DNA of 64,000 bases. Source: Paraspadella gotoi (lineage: Eukaryota > Chaetognatha). The notes beneath the pieces were generated by a model. It worked only from the letters and a program-made list of their open reading frames with translations, did no database searches and was not told the DNA's origin. This document shows, piece by piece, positions 46,277-60,576 of this stretch (within the stretch, counting starts at the first letter, position 1; each line of letters opens with the position of its first letter). The position numbers were made by a program, and so were the translations under genes. Where the stretch lies: contig CM119269.1 in the NCBI GenBank assembly GCA_051294375.1, positions 6,123,919 through 6,187,918 on the forward strand, read 5' to 3'.

Positions 46277-49200
46277 ATGGCTCGAATATTTCTTCCTAGA
46301 CCTCAAAACAATGCTTTGATAAACTTGAGCAATGCCTTGCAGTTTCACAAAAACTTCAAGACCTATTCTCACGTCGCTCTGCAAAAGATTCGAAAAAACT
46401 GCCCATGCGCGCGACGATTCAGCACCTCGTCATACCGAGACGTCGTCATAAAATCCCACTACGACGTGGAAATCCCGAAAACTGACTTTTTTACTTATAT
46501 ATTGGGAGATATAGAAGGACACGAAGAAAAAATCGCACTCGTCAGCGGAGAAACCGGACAAAAGTACACGTACGGAACTCTTAAGGACTATTGTAATAGA
46601 GTAGGAACATCTATGCTTGAACGAGGATATCGTAAAGGAGATGTCGTTGCCATTTATTCTCCAAATGTTCCCGAATATCTATTCACAATTTTAGGTAAAC
46701 AGTCCGTATTACACCTTTTTCTCATAATTTCATCATTTCTCTCAACAGTTTGTTTATAAATGACTTTTTTAGGTTGTGCCTCGGTTGGAATAACAGTAAC
46801 GCTGTTGAACCCATTGGCAAAACTTCCTGAAATTCAATTTCAACTTGATAACACAAAAGCAAGAGCTCTCTTTGTTTTTCCGTTGTTTGCTCAGAACGCC
46901 TTCGATGCGAAAAAAGCAGTTCCAAGAATACGGGATATATTTCTTTATGGTATATAGAATTAAAATCTTTTTATCGAAATCTCATTGCGTTTGCGACGAT
47001 TTTGCAGTGGTTTTGCACATAAGTGGTGTCGTCGTCGTTGTTGTTCCAAATTATAGATCGCCTTTTTGATGATTAAATTTGGGTTTATGAAGCTGAAAAT
47101 TTATATACAGCTTCTCATCCTCGATGTCCTTAAAATTGGGTCAGGACAGTTATTAAATATGTTTTGTTTGTTTTATCAAAACAAACAAATATCCTCTATT
47201 TTATTTTTATGTCTCCTTCTCTCTCTTTTCTCTTTTAATTATATGTAGCTATCTCTCTTTCTTTTCCCCAGTGCTGATTCATTGGGGGAAAAAACGAATA
47301 TGCAGCTGGCTCTGCAGGGGCTCTTTCTTTTTCTCTCTTTTTTCCTGCTGCTTCTGCTGCTGCCTTTTGATTTCTTTCTTTTTTTTGGCTGCCTGTTGCT
47401 GCTGATTCGCCCGAAAACGATTTTGTTTCTCTCTCTCTGTGTGTTTTTATTTAAAAAAAAATTGAATTAGGATTGAACTCGTAAAATTAAGCATCACATT
47501 TGTGCATGTTATCATTTTGCTATCGCAACATCGGGTATTTATTTAATTTTTTTTTTCAGGGGCTTCGTCTGCTGATCAGTTTATTTTTTGACAAAGTTTT
47601 TTTTTTTCAGAAACTTTAATTATCCTCGGTACTTTATTTTTTTTAATTGACGATCGCAAAATAGAATTTTTCTTTGTTTATAAATTTTTTTTTTTCAAAT
47701 TTTATTTTATTTAGTATCAAAATTTCTCGTCCATCCAGATTTTTCTTATGCGATTGCGACGATCCTTATGCTTTTAAGAATTTTTTTAAAAAATTCTATA
47801 ATATGCGGTTTGTCCTCAAAGGTATGCCATATGTTGCTAACCCAGCATTGGAGCTTTATCGCCTAATGTTCCAAAAACCATGTTGGCTTTTCAACGAACT
47901 TATTCGTCCATCGAGAGGACCACGAGGTTTTATCAGATCTCCATGGATGGTGGAAGATATTAATATTGACCCAGAAAAAGATATTGTCATCCTTCCATAT
48001 TCCTCAGGTTATAATCCTATGATAAAACCAAAGATAGTAAGCTAGAAACCATCGCCTTATTTTTCGTTCTTAGGTACAACCGGATTGCCTAAAGGAGTGG
48101 TACACACCCATCAATCGTTAATTTCTTACGCGGATATTAGTTATCAACATCCAGGCTTTCAAGACTTAGTAAGACGAGAGAACAATCACTTTAATACACT
48201 TACTATACTACCACTGTTTCATATATTCGGGTTTGCTACCTCAATGGTTGGATTAAAATTTAGAGGAACGATGGTCTTGAATCTCCGATTCGTCCCTGAA
48301 CGATTTCTTAGGACCATACAGGTAGCATGAGACTTTTTTTCACGATACATGTCTTGAAAATTTAATTAATTAATGTTATGGTTTTATCCAGTTATTTTTC
48401 AACTACATATGCAGGCAAGTCCAGTTATTTTGGGACTAAATTTAAAAAATAGTTTAGACGGGTAAATAAAAGAATAATAATAATAATAGATACCCAGATA
48501 AAAAATTATCATGATAAAACAATCTATTTAAAAAATTTCACTTCGGCAACCATGATCTTCAAATGTCCAGAGAAGGAATTCCATGCTTTCGCAACCGCGC
48601 GCACGGGAAATGCTGCTAGTCTTATTACTATTTCCGCTGTCAGAAAGTTGACAGTTCTATAGTGGATGCGAGTCGAGTCTCAGTGCTTTTCGGTCCTTGG
48701 AGTTCGATGGTCGCCCGTCCAAAAAGAGGTTTTGACAAGTTTCGCTGACTAAATATCTCGCAAAAGTACAATGCGAGTTCCCAAACGGTCCAAAGATCTA
48801 TTCTTGGTCGTGGCAAAATCGTAGCAAAGAGACAAAATCGTGACAATATCTATCCTTCACTTTCATTAATCAGGAGGATTGCAGTCAGAAAAACTGCGCG
48901 GTTAAAAGTCGGGAGTCATCTTGTTTTTTTATTTTAGCTAAAAATTTCCCAAAATTTAGTAAATTAACGGCGCGAAAAAATATGACTTGTAGTATCAATT
49001 AAAGGAGTTGCTGTTTTATTTTTTAAAATTTTATTGTATTGATTGAAAGAAAAATTAGCAGAGTTTCCAAATATAGTCTCGCATTTATTTTATCATGAAC
49101 CGTATTTGTGCTGTAGGCACTTAATGATAGTCCCATTAGAGCTGGACCTCCCTGTATGCATGTTATTTTTAACCTAATCTCGATCAATCCCTTGTTTACA

Positions 49201-50483
49201 GAAATACAGAATTACCTTTCTGCCGGTTGTTCCGCCACTGATCAACTTTCTAGCTACCGACAAAAGAGTTGACGAGTACAACCTATCATCAGTGCGACTC
49301 TTATTTTGTGGTGGGGCGCCCCTAAGCACAACCGTAGCGGATTCTGCCATGAAACGTTTACCGAATCTCGAAGTAATTCCTTTCAATTAGGAACCAGTCT
49401 CAGGGCTCATTTTTCATCCATCATTTTTATTCATCCATAACGTTCAGGTTGTTCAAGTTCTGGGAATGACTGAAGGGCTCATAAGTTGCACCATAGATGA
49501 CGGCGTTCCATACACCTCAGTGGGTCGGCTCATGCCTAACGGAGAACTGAAACTCATTGACGTGGATACTGGCCAAGAACTGGGATACAACGAGGTAATT
49601 TAAATTATTTTTTTACGAAAGATAACCTTAAGAGATGGGAGCGTTTATATATTCAACGCGATTTGACTTTTACCGAAGGTGGGAGAGATCGTCGTCAAGA
49701 GTCCGTCCTCAATGATCGGTTACTTCAATAACCCTGACGCTACGAGCAATTCGTTCATGACCGACGAAAACGGCGACAAATGGATGTTCACCGGAGACGT
49801 GGGATACGTGGATGAAAACAACAACGTCTATCTAGTGGATCGGATCAAAGAGTTAATCAAATACAAAGGCCATCAGGTTGGTGATGTTTCGCGGAGTGAG
49901 GTTAGCCGTTCCGGTTTTATTACGAAATTGTTGGTGGAATTTAACAAAAGACTTTTCAATGAGTCATTGGACCGGTAATGTTTAAGGTCTCTCCTGTCGA
50001 AGTTGAGCATGTGATCTGCACCATGCCGAATGTCGCTGACGCCGCGGTGATCGGTCTGCCGGACGACGAGGCCGGAGAGTTGCCCCTCGCTTACGTGGTA
50101 AAAAAACCAGACGTCTCCCTTTCGGCAACAGAGGTAAATGACATTGCTATGAGACAATATGTATTTTATTAAAATCGTACGTTAATGCGAATGAATTCGG
50201 CTTATTAGGTTAGGATATTACAGATTACACTTAATTCCGATGAGAGAATTGTAACAAAATCGGTTATTCAACTCTAAATATCTAACGCTTATAGGTCTTC
50301 AATTTCGTGCAAGAAAAAATGACTGTGTACAATCAACTGAAAGGCGGTGTGATATTCGTGGACAAAATCCCTCGCTCTATCGCGGGAAAGATTTTACGAA
50401 GGGACTTGAAAAAGATGGCGACATCACAGGCGGTGGTTAGCGACGAAACATCGCCGACATTGGAAGCCGCTGCTTCCAACTGA
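46277..50483 (+). CDS. Acyl-CoA synthetase, 4-coumarate-CoA-ligase-like
   Basis: ATP-dependent adenylate-forming ligase making acyl-CoA. Nine exons join in phase: 46277-46694, 46773-46949, 47822-48007, 48074-48321, 49202-49372, 49448-49594, 49679-49876, 49987-50133, 50295-50483 (626 aa). The N-terminal ~50 residues are Arg/Ser-rich (CARRFSTSS), like a mitochondrial presequence; there is no SKL peroxisomal ending (it ends AASN). Core motifs seen: A3 SSGTTGLPKGV (about 258-268), A5 GMTEG, A7 FTGDVG, A8 DRIKELIKYKGHQVSPVEVE, and the catalytic A10 lysine in SIAGKILRR (about residue 596). It belongs with animal 4CL/luciferase-like enzymes, but substrate cannot be stated. Intron 2 (46950-47821) is T-rich; intron 4 carries a mariner-type MITE. 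The ATG is 90 bp after a strong acceptor-like site (CTTTTCTTGCTTACAG). AATAAA begins two bases after the stop codon. Confidence 0.93.
48409..49156 (+). mobile_element. Mariner-type MITE family M, copy 1
   Basis: Ends TGCAGGCAAGTCCAGTTATT (left, diverged) and GAGCTGGACCTCCCTGTA (right), inverted relative to one another. The right end read inward is TACAGGGAGGTCCAGCTC. The interior matches copy 2 in reverse over most of its length (TTCCGCTGTCAGAAAGTTGA, ATCAGGAGGATTGCAGTC). It lies in intron 4 of the acyl-CoA synthetase. No transposase frame. Confidence 0.8.
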
Positions 50484-52684
50484 GAATAAAATGCCCTCTC
50501 GCCATTTGTCGTTTTTGGAGACAAAATAGAAAATTATGACCGACCTCTAGAAAGCGTCAAAAATTAAGTATCTTTATTTATTGTTAGTAATCTCAGAAAG
50601 GAATGATTTTCGATTTTGTCACTTTCCTACCGTAAAAGATTTTTAAATATTACTTGAAAATCTTCAAACCCTTGTCCAAAGCAAGCACTACCAATGCAAT
50701 TTTTTTCAGTCAGTTTGACGACACATTCTTCCACTTTCAATATCATCGAATAGCCGATCAATCTATTTGCCAATGAGAAAGTCTACAAATTGTTTTATAA
50801 AAAATGTGTTAGCAGCCACATATCAATTTAGGAATTTTTAATTAAAGAAAACTAAATTAAAAAAATAACCCATCTACTTATTGACAATTAGATTGCGAAT
50901 GTCATCAAACTTACCTTTTAAAAGTGATATCTTTACATCAAAGCACAACCAATGCAATCTGTCAAGCGTAGAACTATATTAATCATTTAAAATTTTATTA
51001 TGGTGAAGGTTTAGAATTAGTATATATTTTTAAATGTTGAGAATCGCATCATTTTACTTTTTTGAAATAAACTTTCAAAATTATTTTTCGCTTCGTTAAT
51101 TTGTAATTTTTAATTTGTCTCTGGAGAAAAATGATCGTTCTCTTTCTGTTCTCGTTCTGAAAATAAAATTTAAGAGAATTGTCTTCAAAATGGTTCAGCT
51201 AATTTTTACCGTTCAATTACAAATATACCGGGAGGGACTAACTTCAAGTGCTTACAGCACAAAAACGGTTTATGATAGAGAAAACAAGTGATTATATTTG
51301 AAAACTTAGCTAAATTTTCTTTCAATCGATATCAAAAGTCTGAAAGATCCAACAGCTAATGCTGTATTTAAAACTTTTTGCGTGACATGTCAAAATTCTT
51401 CGCGCGGTTTCCTTACAAATGTTTGGGAAATTTTGCTGAAAATCAAGATGAAGGACAATGACTGCTAATTTTTGTCCGTGCCGACTGCAATCCCCCTGAT
51501 TAATGAAAATGTAAAATAACTATCGACTTTCTGACAGCAAGAATGATAATTAATGATATAAATAACAGCATTCCCTAATGTCGCGGTCTAAAATCATATG
51601 CCGCCTTCTCTGAACCTTTGGAGAAGGTCATGGTTGACTAAAGGAAATCTTTGACCGTATTATTACAATTTTTTACAAATGTACTAATTTTTATAATATC
51701 TTTTTATTTACCCGTCCAAACGACTTTTTACAGTTAGTCCCAAAAGAGCTGGACCTCCCTGTATGGCGTTGCGTTTAAGTAAAAGTATTACAAACGTTAA
51801 ATTTAATTCTTTAACCTTCATATTATTAAAATATACTATTGAATATTGATCAGGACTAATAGGATAAAACTAAAAGTGCTCCCATGTTGCGACTATCATC
51901 GACTTGCATTGGAGGAGCTCGTCATCTTTAAACCCAATGTTTGAGTTCTTGCCTTGGTGAGTGATGGGTCGGTTAAATTACTGGTAGTAGACTACCAGAC
52001 CCACTGGGCACAGTGTTGGGCCTATTCCAGCTGTAGGTATACTATCACATAGCAACTATCAGTAAAACGAACTTAATTGATAATATAAAAGAGGGTATTA
52101 CCTTCTTTTTTAGTTTTCACGATTGATAAACCTTGAGCTCTTCCGCACAGCGATGACTAAAAAGTTTAACAAGCTGCTAACCGATCAAAATCGTCAGGAA
52201 ACTAGTTTAAAACCTGAATCATCAAAGAAAATGCGACGAAATTCATCACAATTCTAAGTAATTTGTAAAATGTATTTTTGCTCTAACATTTTCTTAAAAC
52301 TTAATTGATTGACATCAAAGGATCCTACACTAGACTTAAATAACAATACCGCGTTTCGTGAATCTTGATAAGAATGAAGACAAATTGGAATGGATATACA
52401 TATAAAAATCTTTAGATGAGATGCGGAAGATTCGCGAAGACTGTTTTCCAAATTCTTAAGCGGGGATGAGAGTGAATGGGAATGGTTTGAAAACAATTTT
52501 CAGGGAAAGTCAGGGGGGGGGGAGAAAAAAGTGAAGAATGAAAGGAATCGAAATTGATGATCACATTAGAGTTCGAAGACGATTCAGTGACAATTGTCGC
52601 TAGAGAAACGAAGAGGGGGGGTTTAAAAGAGTCACTTCGCCCCACCCCCTTCAGATCGAGGAAGACGCAAAGAGGCGCGCGTGG
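50484..52684. other. Convergent intergenic with MITE
   Basis: Between the stops of the acyl-CoA synthetase (+) and BiP (-). Apart from the mariner-type MITE there is AT-rich sequence and, at about 51890-52030, a GC-richer block with GGTAGTAGACTACC that may be a decayed repeat. No gene was seen. Confidence 0.6.
51226..51763 (-). mobile_element. Mariner-type MITE family M, copy 2 (reverse)
   Basis: Left end TACCGGGAGGGACTAACTTC (with part of the TIR deleted), right end GTCCCAAAAGAGCTGGACCT then CCCTGTA. Reverse orientation relative to copy 1, with colinear interior matches (GTGCTTACAGCACAAAAACG, ACCGCGCGAAG in reverse). TA-bounded TACAGGG ends fit the Tc1/mariner group. Confidence 0.8.
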
Positions 52685-56047
<3,363 letters not shown>

Positions 56048-57983
56048 TTAGAAAGTCCCAAATATGTCAATATTAAAAAATCCGAACCTGACGTTAAGGC
56101 AAGCGAGTTGTTTCAAGGATCTTGGTCGTTCGTAGAGCAAAAAGACGAGTGAGCGATGAAGCGAAGGAAAGGGGAACTCGTCGAAGGCGGAGACGTCCGA
56201 GTCATCGAAAGGATCGTCCTCGACGCGGGAGGCAATGAGCACGCGTTGGGTAAAAGGATATCCGGCGATAGCGACCAGCAGAACGATCTTGGAGAGCGCC
56301 GGGAGCGCCGTAGGAGAATCAGGCGCATCGTCAGCGTCGTCAGGGTGGAGGGAGTCGGGGCCAGCGCTTCGAAGTTGCGAAGCTTTGAGGCAAGCTCGGT
56401 AGAGGATGTCGTCGTTGGATTCGGTCGGCTCCAAACAACCGGTGGCTTGAAGGAGGATCTGAACAGTTCACATAAATAAAAAAAAGTTTAAAATTAAAAT
56501 AAAATTTATCAAAATCAAGAAAATATTTTGTCATCCGAACCTGAAAGACAGTAATCCAGCCGCGATGATCGCCACCTGCGAGACATTCCTCGAGGGCAAA
56601 GAAGACCAATTCGCTCGAAGCCCTGGCGCCGTAAAGGAAAAGAAGGCGCAGGATTTCGGCGCTGCGGCTTTTGGCAGCGGCGAAGAGAAGCTCGCGGTGT
56701 TGAAGGCTGATGCCGGCGCCGTGAGATAGCAAGAGGGCAACCACTTCTGCGTGACCTGACCAACGGGAAAATAAGTTAGATTGACACTCGAATCCAACGT
56801 TGACGCCTTTTTACCTTTGGAGACGGCGACTTTGATGGGGCTGACTTTTTCGCAATTGGTTACGTTTGGCAAGACTCCCTTGTCTAGAAGAAATTCGACG
56901 ATGGGCCCGTGGCCCGACAGCGCCGCGTAGTGGAGGATTGTGTTGCCAGATTTGTCGCGCAGCTGAAGGTCCGCTCCGTAGGTTTCGATCAAACAACGGA
57001 GGATGTCGAGCTGCCCGCTTTCCGACGCCAACATGACCGGAGTTTTGCCCGACGGTAATACTCCTTTCGAATATTTTGAACTTGTGTTGATTGCTAACCT
57101 TTTTAATATTTATTTTCCTCCAAAAAGGAAAAAAAAGTTTTCATACCCTTGTTGGGATTTCCGCCACGCTGAAGAAACTTTTGAACGTGAGCCTTGCGAT
57201 GGCGTTTAATGGCGGAGTGAAGGGGAGTTTCTCCGTGTTCGTTGAAAATGTTGGGATCGGCTTTGCCCTCCAACAGGATGTCAATAATAACGGAATCGGA
57301 AACCCAATTCCATTGAACAGAGAGATGCAAAGGCGTGGTGCCCGTCCCGTCCTTTTTGTTGCAATCCGCCCCTCGTTCGACCAAAAGCTACGGAGGAAAA
57401 GATGAGTAAAATAAAAAAACTTGATAGATCAGTATTCGGTAAGTAATTAATTTATACTTACCCTGACGATTTCCTTTTGAGAACAGACGACGGCCGATGC
57501 CAAAGGATGGGAGCCTCCGACGAAGCGGGCGTTCACATCTACACCGTCTTTTTTTACCAAATCGCGGACCTTGTGTGATTATGAAAATTTCTTTAATTAA
57601 AAAAAATAACCAAGTCGTTTAATGTTAGTTACCGTTTCAACGTTTCCTTGTTGAATTGCTTTGAAGAGCTGCTCTATCTTGGGAATTTTTCCCTGGTAGT
57701 TGGCCATGGCCTCCTCGTTCCTCTTGCATTTCTCCTGTCTCCTGGCGTAGCATTTGGCGTAAGCGGAACCCCAGGCGGAGCCCGTTGGGTTAGACCTCGG
57801 AGGAGGAGAGGCCCCCGAAGGGCAATCGGAGGCTGACCTCGCAGGGGCGGGGGAATCGGTGAGGGGTTGACCCACCGATATACGAAACCTCTCCCCGGAT
57901 CCGTGACGTTGTCTCGTCCAAAATAGACTGTCAAAGAAGTTTCTTCGCTGGTGTTGCGGAGTCGTTTCGCGCGCCTCATCCAT
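56048..57983 (-). CDS. Ankyrin-repeat and SOCS-box protein (ASB type)
   Basis: Substrate-recognition subunit of a Cullin5-Elongin BC ubiquitin ligase. Six exons join in phase: 57633-57983, 57462-57569, 57147-57387, 56815-57063, 56541-56755, 56048-56458 (524 aa). N-terminal ~100 residues are low-complexity (Arg/Pro/Ser), then ankyrin repeats from about residue 103 to 370: DGTGTTPLHLSVQWN, HGETPLHSAIKRHR, KTPVMLASESGQLD, SGNTILHYAALSGHGPIVEF, and so on. A SOCS box sits near the end (SLHRSLVFLLYERPRSLKQL..LNVR, about 483-515), matching the PRSLKxLxRxxIR pattern. Exon 4's acceptor adds a short VLPS segment between repeats. It is not clear which ASB subfamily this is. The start codon is only 155 bp from the stop of the upstream ENPP gene, with an acceptor-like site (TTTCATCTGTAG) between them. 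Confidence 0.88.
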
Positions 57984-58138
57984 CGCGGCGGCGTGGTTGC
58001 GTTTCAGTTTGGCGCAGTTTTGGCGACCGCCTTACTATTCTCACAAAAATCCATTTCAATGCATCTATCAAAAAATAACCGCTACAGATGAAAGAACGAT
58101 ACAAAAAAAGTTGGCGAACTAATAAATATATATCACGG

Positions 58139-60576
58139 TCATTTCAAAATGTCGATGAGGTGCGAGGGAAGGCCTTGCAGTTCGTCAGGCTGAGATTTGG
58201 CGCTCCAAGACACGTCGGGCGCCGCCGATAACAGCGAGTCGCTCTCCTCGGTGAATTGGCGCGAGTGGCGCCAAGCCTGCCACTTCCGTTTCCAATTTGC
58301 GCTCCACTTCCGCCAATTCGACACTCTGTAATTAGTTTACCGGAAGTGATGGAAGTTAGCCTTCAAGTCAAATAGGGAGCCTTCACACCACCTCACATCC
58401 ACCATAGTTCAGCCAATCCCACAGTCCTAACGACTTCCCTCTGCGTTGGCAAAGCGAGACCGTCCTAGAGTAACCGCGCCAGTGACTGGAGGCGTCACTG
58501 AGGGTCGGTAGCCCCCGAAGCCAACAGCGAGATGCCTCATCCCAATGGGCATCACAGGCAACCCGGCTGTTGCCATAAGCCAATGATAACATACCTCGGA
58601 GCTTCCCCTCGGATGAAAAGCTCATCGGCGTCGCTCTCGTCCCAACCGAGATCCGTCGTCGATCGGAGCTGGAGATCGGAAGTGGTCCGCGGCGACAAGG
58701 GCGTTGGAATGTAGGCTGGCCGAAATACCCTTCGCCGACGAACTACAGTAAACGCAAGCGGAGGGCATGTTCATTTTTTTGGTTAGGGTAAAATCCCTTT
58801 CCTTAGGTTTGATAATCCTAATAACTGCATCACAATTCACCCGTCGAGACTATGAAGAGAATGGCCAAAAGCGCCGATACGCCGAGACCCAAAACGGCGA
58901 AGACCCAAAGGCCAAAATTGGCCAAAGAATTATCACAGACGCTTAGGAGCATGGGGCAGACATTGTCGAGGCTGCCATTGTTAGGTGCGGGGCGGAGACC
59001 GAGCAGGCGGCACATCAAAGGGTAAATGTCGACGTTGTTGAAAGGTTCGGCGCGGAATCCAGACCGGAAGGAAGGACCACGGGCCACGAAGAAAGGGTGC
59101 ATGTCCATCTCCCTGTTGTCGTAGCCGTGCTCGCCTCTTCGAGTAGCTCGATACTCCAGGGAGTCGTTCTGTATGGCGGGGGAGAGGGAGGGGACGGATC
59201 ACGGCTGCGCTCTAAGGCTAGGGCGACGAGAATTCTCACCTCGTAAGCGAAGAGACCGAACCCTAAGTCGGCGACTGCGACCACAGGAGCGATTCTCACG
59301 TTGTGGGAGTAATGGAAATGTGCGGGGACGTCTTCGCGGAGATAAACCGACATATTCGCCTGACAACCGAAAATATATTTTTGAGAAACCGAGAAAATAA
59401 TAAATGAAATAATAACGTTATTATACATTATTATATTATATTATTATTATTATATTATACATTATTATACATTATATATAATAAAATAAGCCAAATACTC
59501 ACCACTCCCTTCAATAAACTATAAATATCCTTCACGGCAGTTGCGTTGTCTCTGTCCTTGGGCCACACGCCCAACACAGGACTCCAGCCCGTCGCAAAAA
59601 ACGCCCCTCGGGGCAAGAGTCTCTCCAGTACGATGACGGGCACGCCGGGTTTCAAGGAGGTGAACCCGTGGTCGGACGTGACCACTACGTTGACAGAGTC
59701 GTCGAGTCCAGTTCTTTTCAGCTCCTTTCCCAAATAACCCATCCACTCGTCGAGAAAGCGAACGACCCGAGTCACGTTTTCCGACTCGGGTCCGCAATAG
59801 TGGGCGGTGGTGTCAGGCTCGTGGTAGTAGAGCATGGCCAGGTTGGCCTTGGCGTCGCCAGATAGCAGACGGACCACATCATCGATCCGCCTTTTTAAAG
59901 TTATGTTCTTATCGTAGTGGACGAAGTCGCTGGGCAGGACGCCCTTGATCGGGGTCTGACTCCCCGGCCAGAAGTGAACGATAGAGCGGCAATCGGAGCA
60001 CTGGAGTTGGTTGGTCACCCAAATCGGCTCCGCGCCCGCCGACCAGAATTTAGGGTCGGTGGAAGTCATGTCGAAGGTCTCGTTGAGATTGGGGTCGAAG
60101 AAGCTGACATGGTAAGGAGTTAAAAAGTGAGTCTTTAAAAAAAAAACAGTAAAACTAAAAGTTCAAGACCATTGAGTACCCGTTGGAGACGATGCCGTGG
60201 GACTCTTCGTAGAGACCAGTGGCGATGGTGAAGTGATTGGGAAACGTCTTGGAGATAAAGGCGTCTTGTACCCACTTCGCTCGGACTCCTTCGCCCACGA
60301 ATCTTAAGATCAAATAAATCCAAATAAAGGCAAAATCCAAAATCAAAACAGACTGAAGGGGTCTAAAAGAGGAAAATGTCGGTGCCACCTGTCAAAGTTG
60401 GGCGTGTCTGTCTTGTCGAGGTAATCGTGGCGAAATCCGTCAAAAGATATTAGCAGCAGACGTGAAGAATCGTCGGCAGTGTCGCCTGTTCGGAGAAGCG
60501 TTAACAGCATCGCAGATAGAGTCAACAGCATGACACCGGCTTTGGTGCGGCACGCCCCTCCACTATGGAGACGCAT
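58139..60576 (-). CDS. Ectonucleotide pyrophosphatase/phosphodiesterase, ENPP4/5-like
   Basis: Type I membrane ectoenzyme hydrolysing phosphodiester bonds of extracellular nucleotides or lipids. Seven exons join in phase: 60389-60576, 60180-60302, 59503-60103, 59240-59359, 58841-59168, 58595-58742, 58139-58325 (564 aa). N-terminal hydrophobic signal ([14 protein letters not shown]). Catalytic metal sites: Asp in SFDGFRHDY (about 46), nucleophile Thr in ISKTFPNHF (about 82), [23 protein letters not shown] and the late His of [10 protein letters not shown]-glycosylation sequons are present. One TM helix near the end ([20 protein letters not shown], about 430-450) is followed by RRRR and a cytoplasmic tail of about 110 residues, longer than in vertebrate ENPP4/5. 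Intron 6, within the tail, contains a SINE. Substrate is not predictable. Confidence 0.94.
58383..58590 (+). repeat. SINE copy D
   Basis: Reverse complement of copy A (4425-4668), almost identical over about 170 bp, lying in intron 6 of the ENPP gene. Central block CCAGTGACTGGAGGCGTCAC, then TGAGGGTCGGTAGCCCCCGA; tail CACAGGCAACCCGGCTGTTG. Confidence 0.88.
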
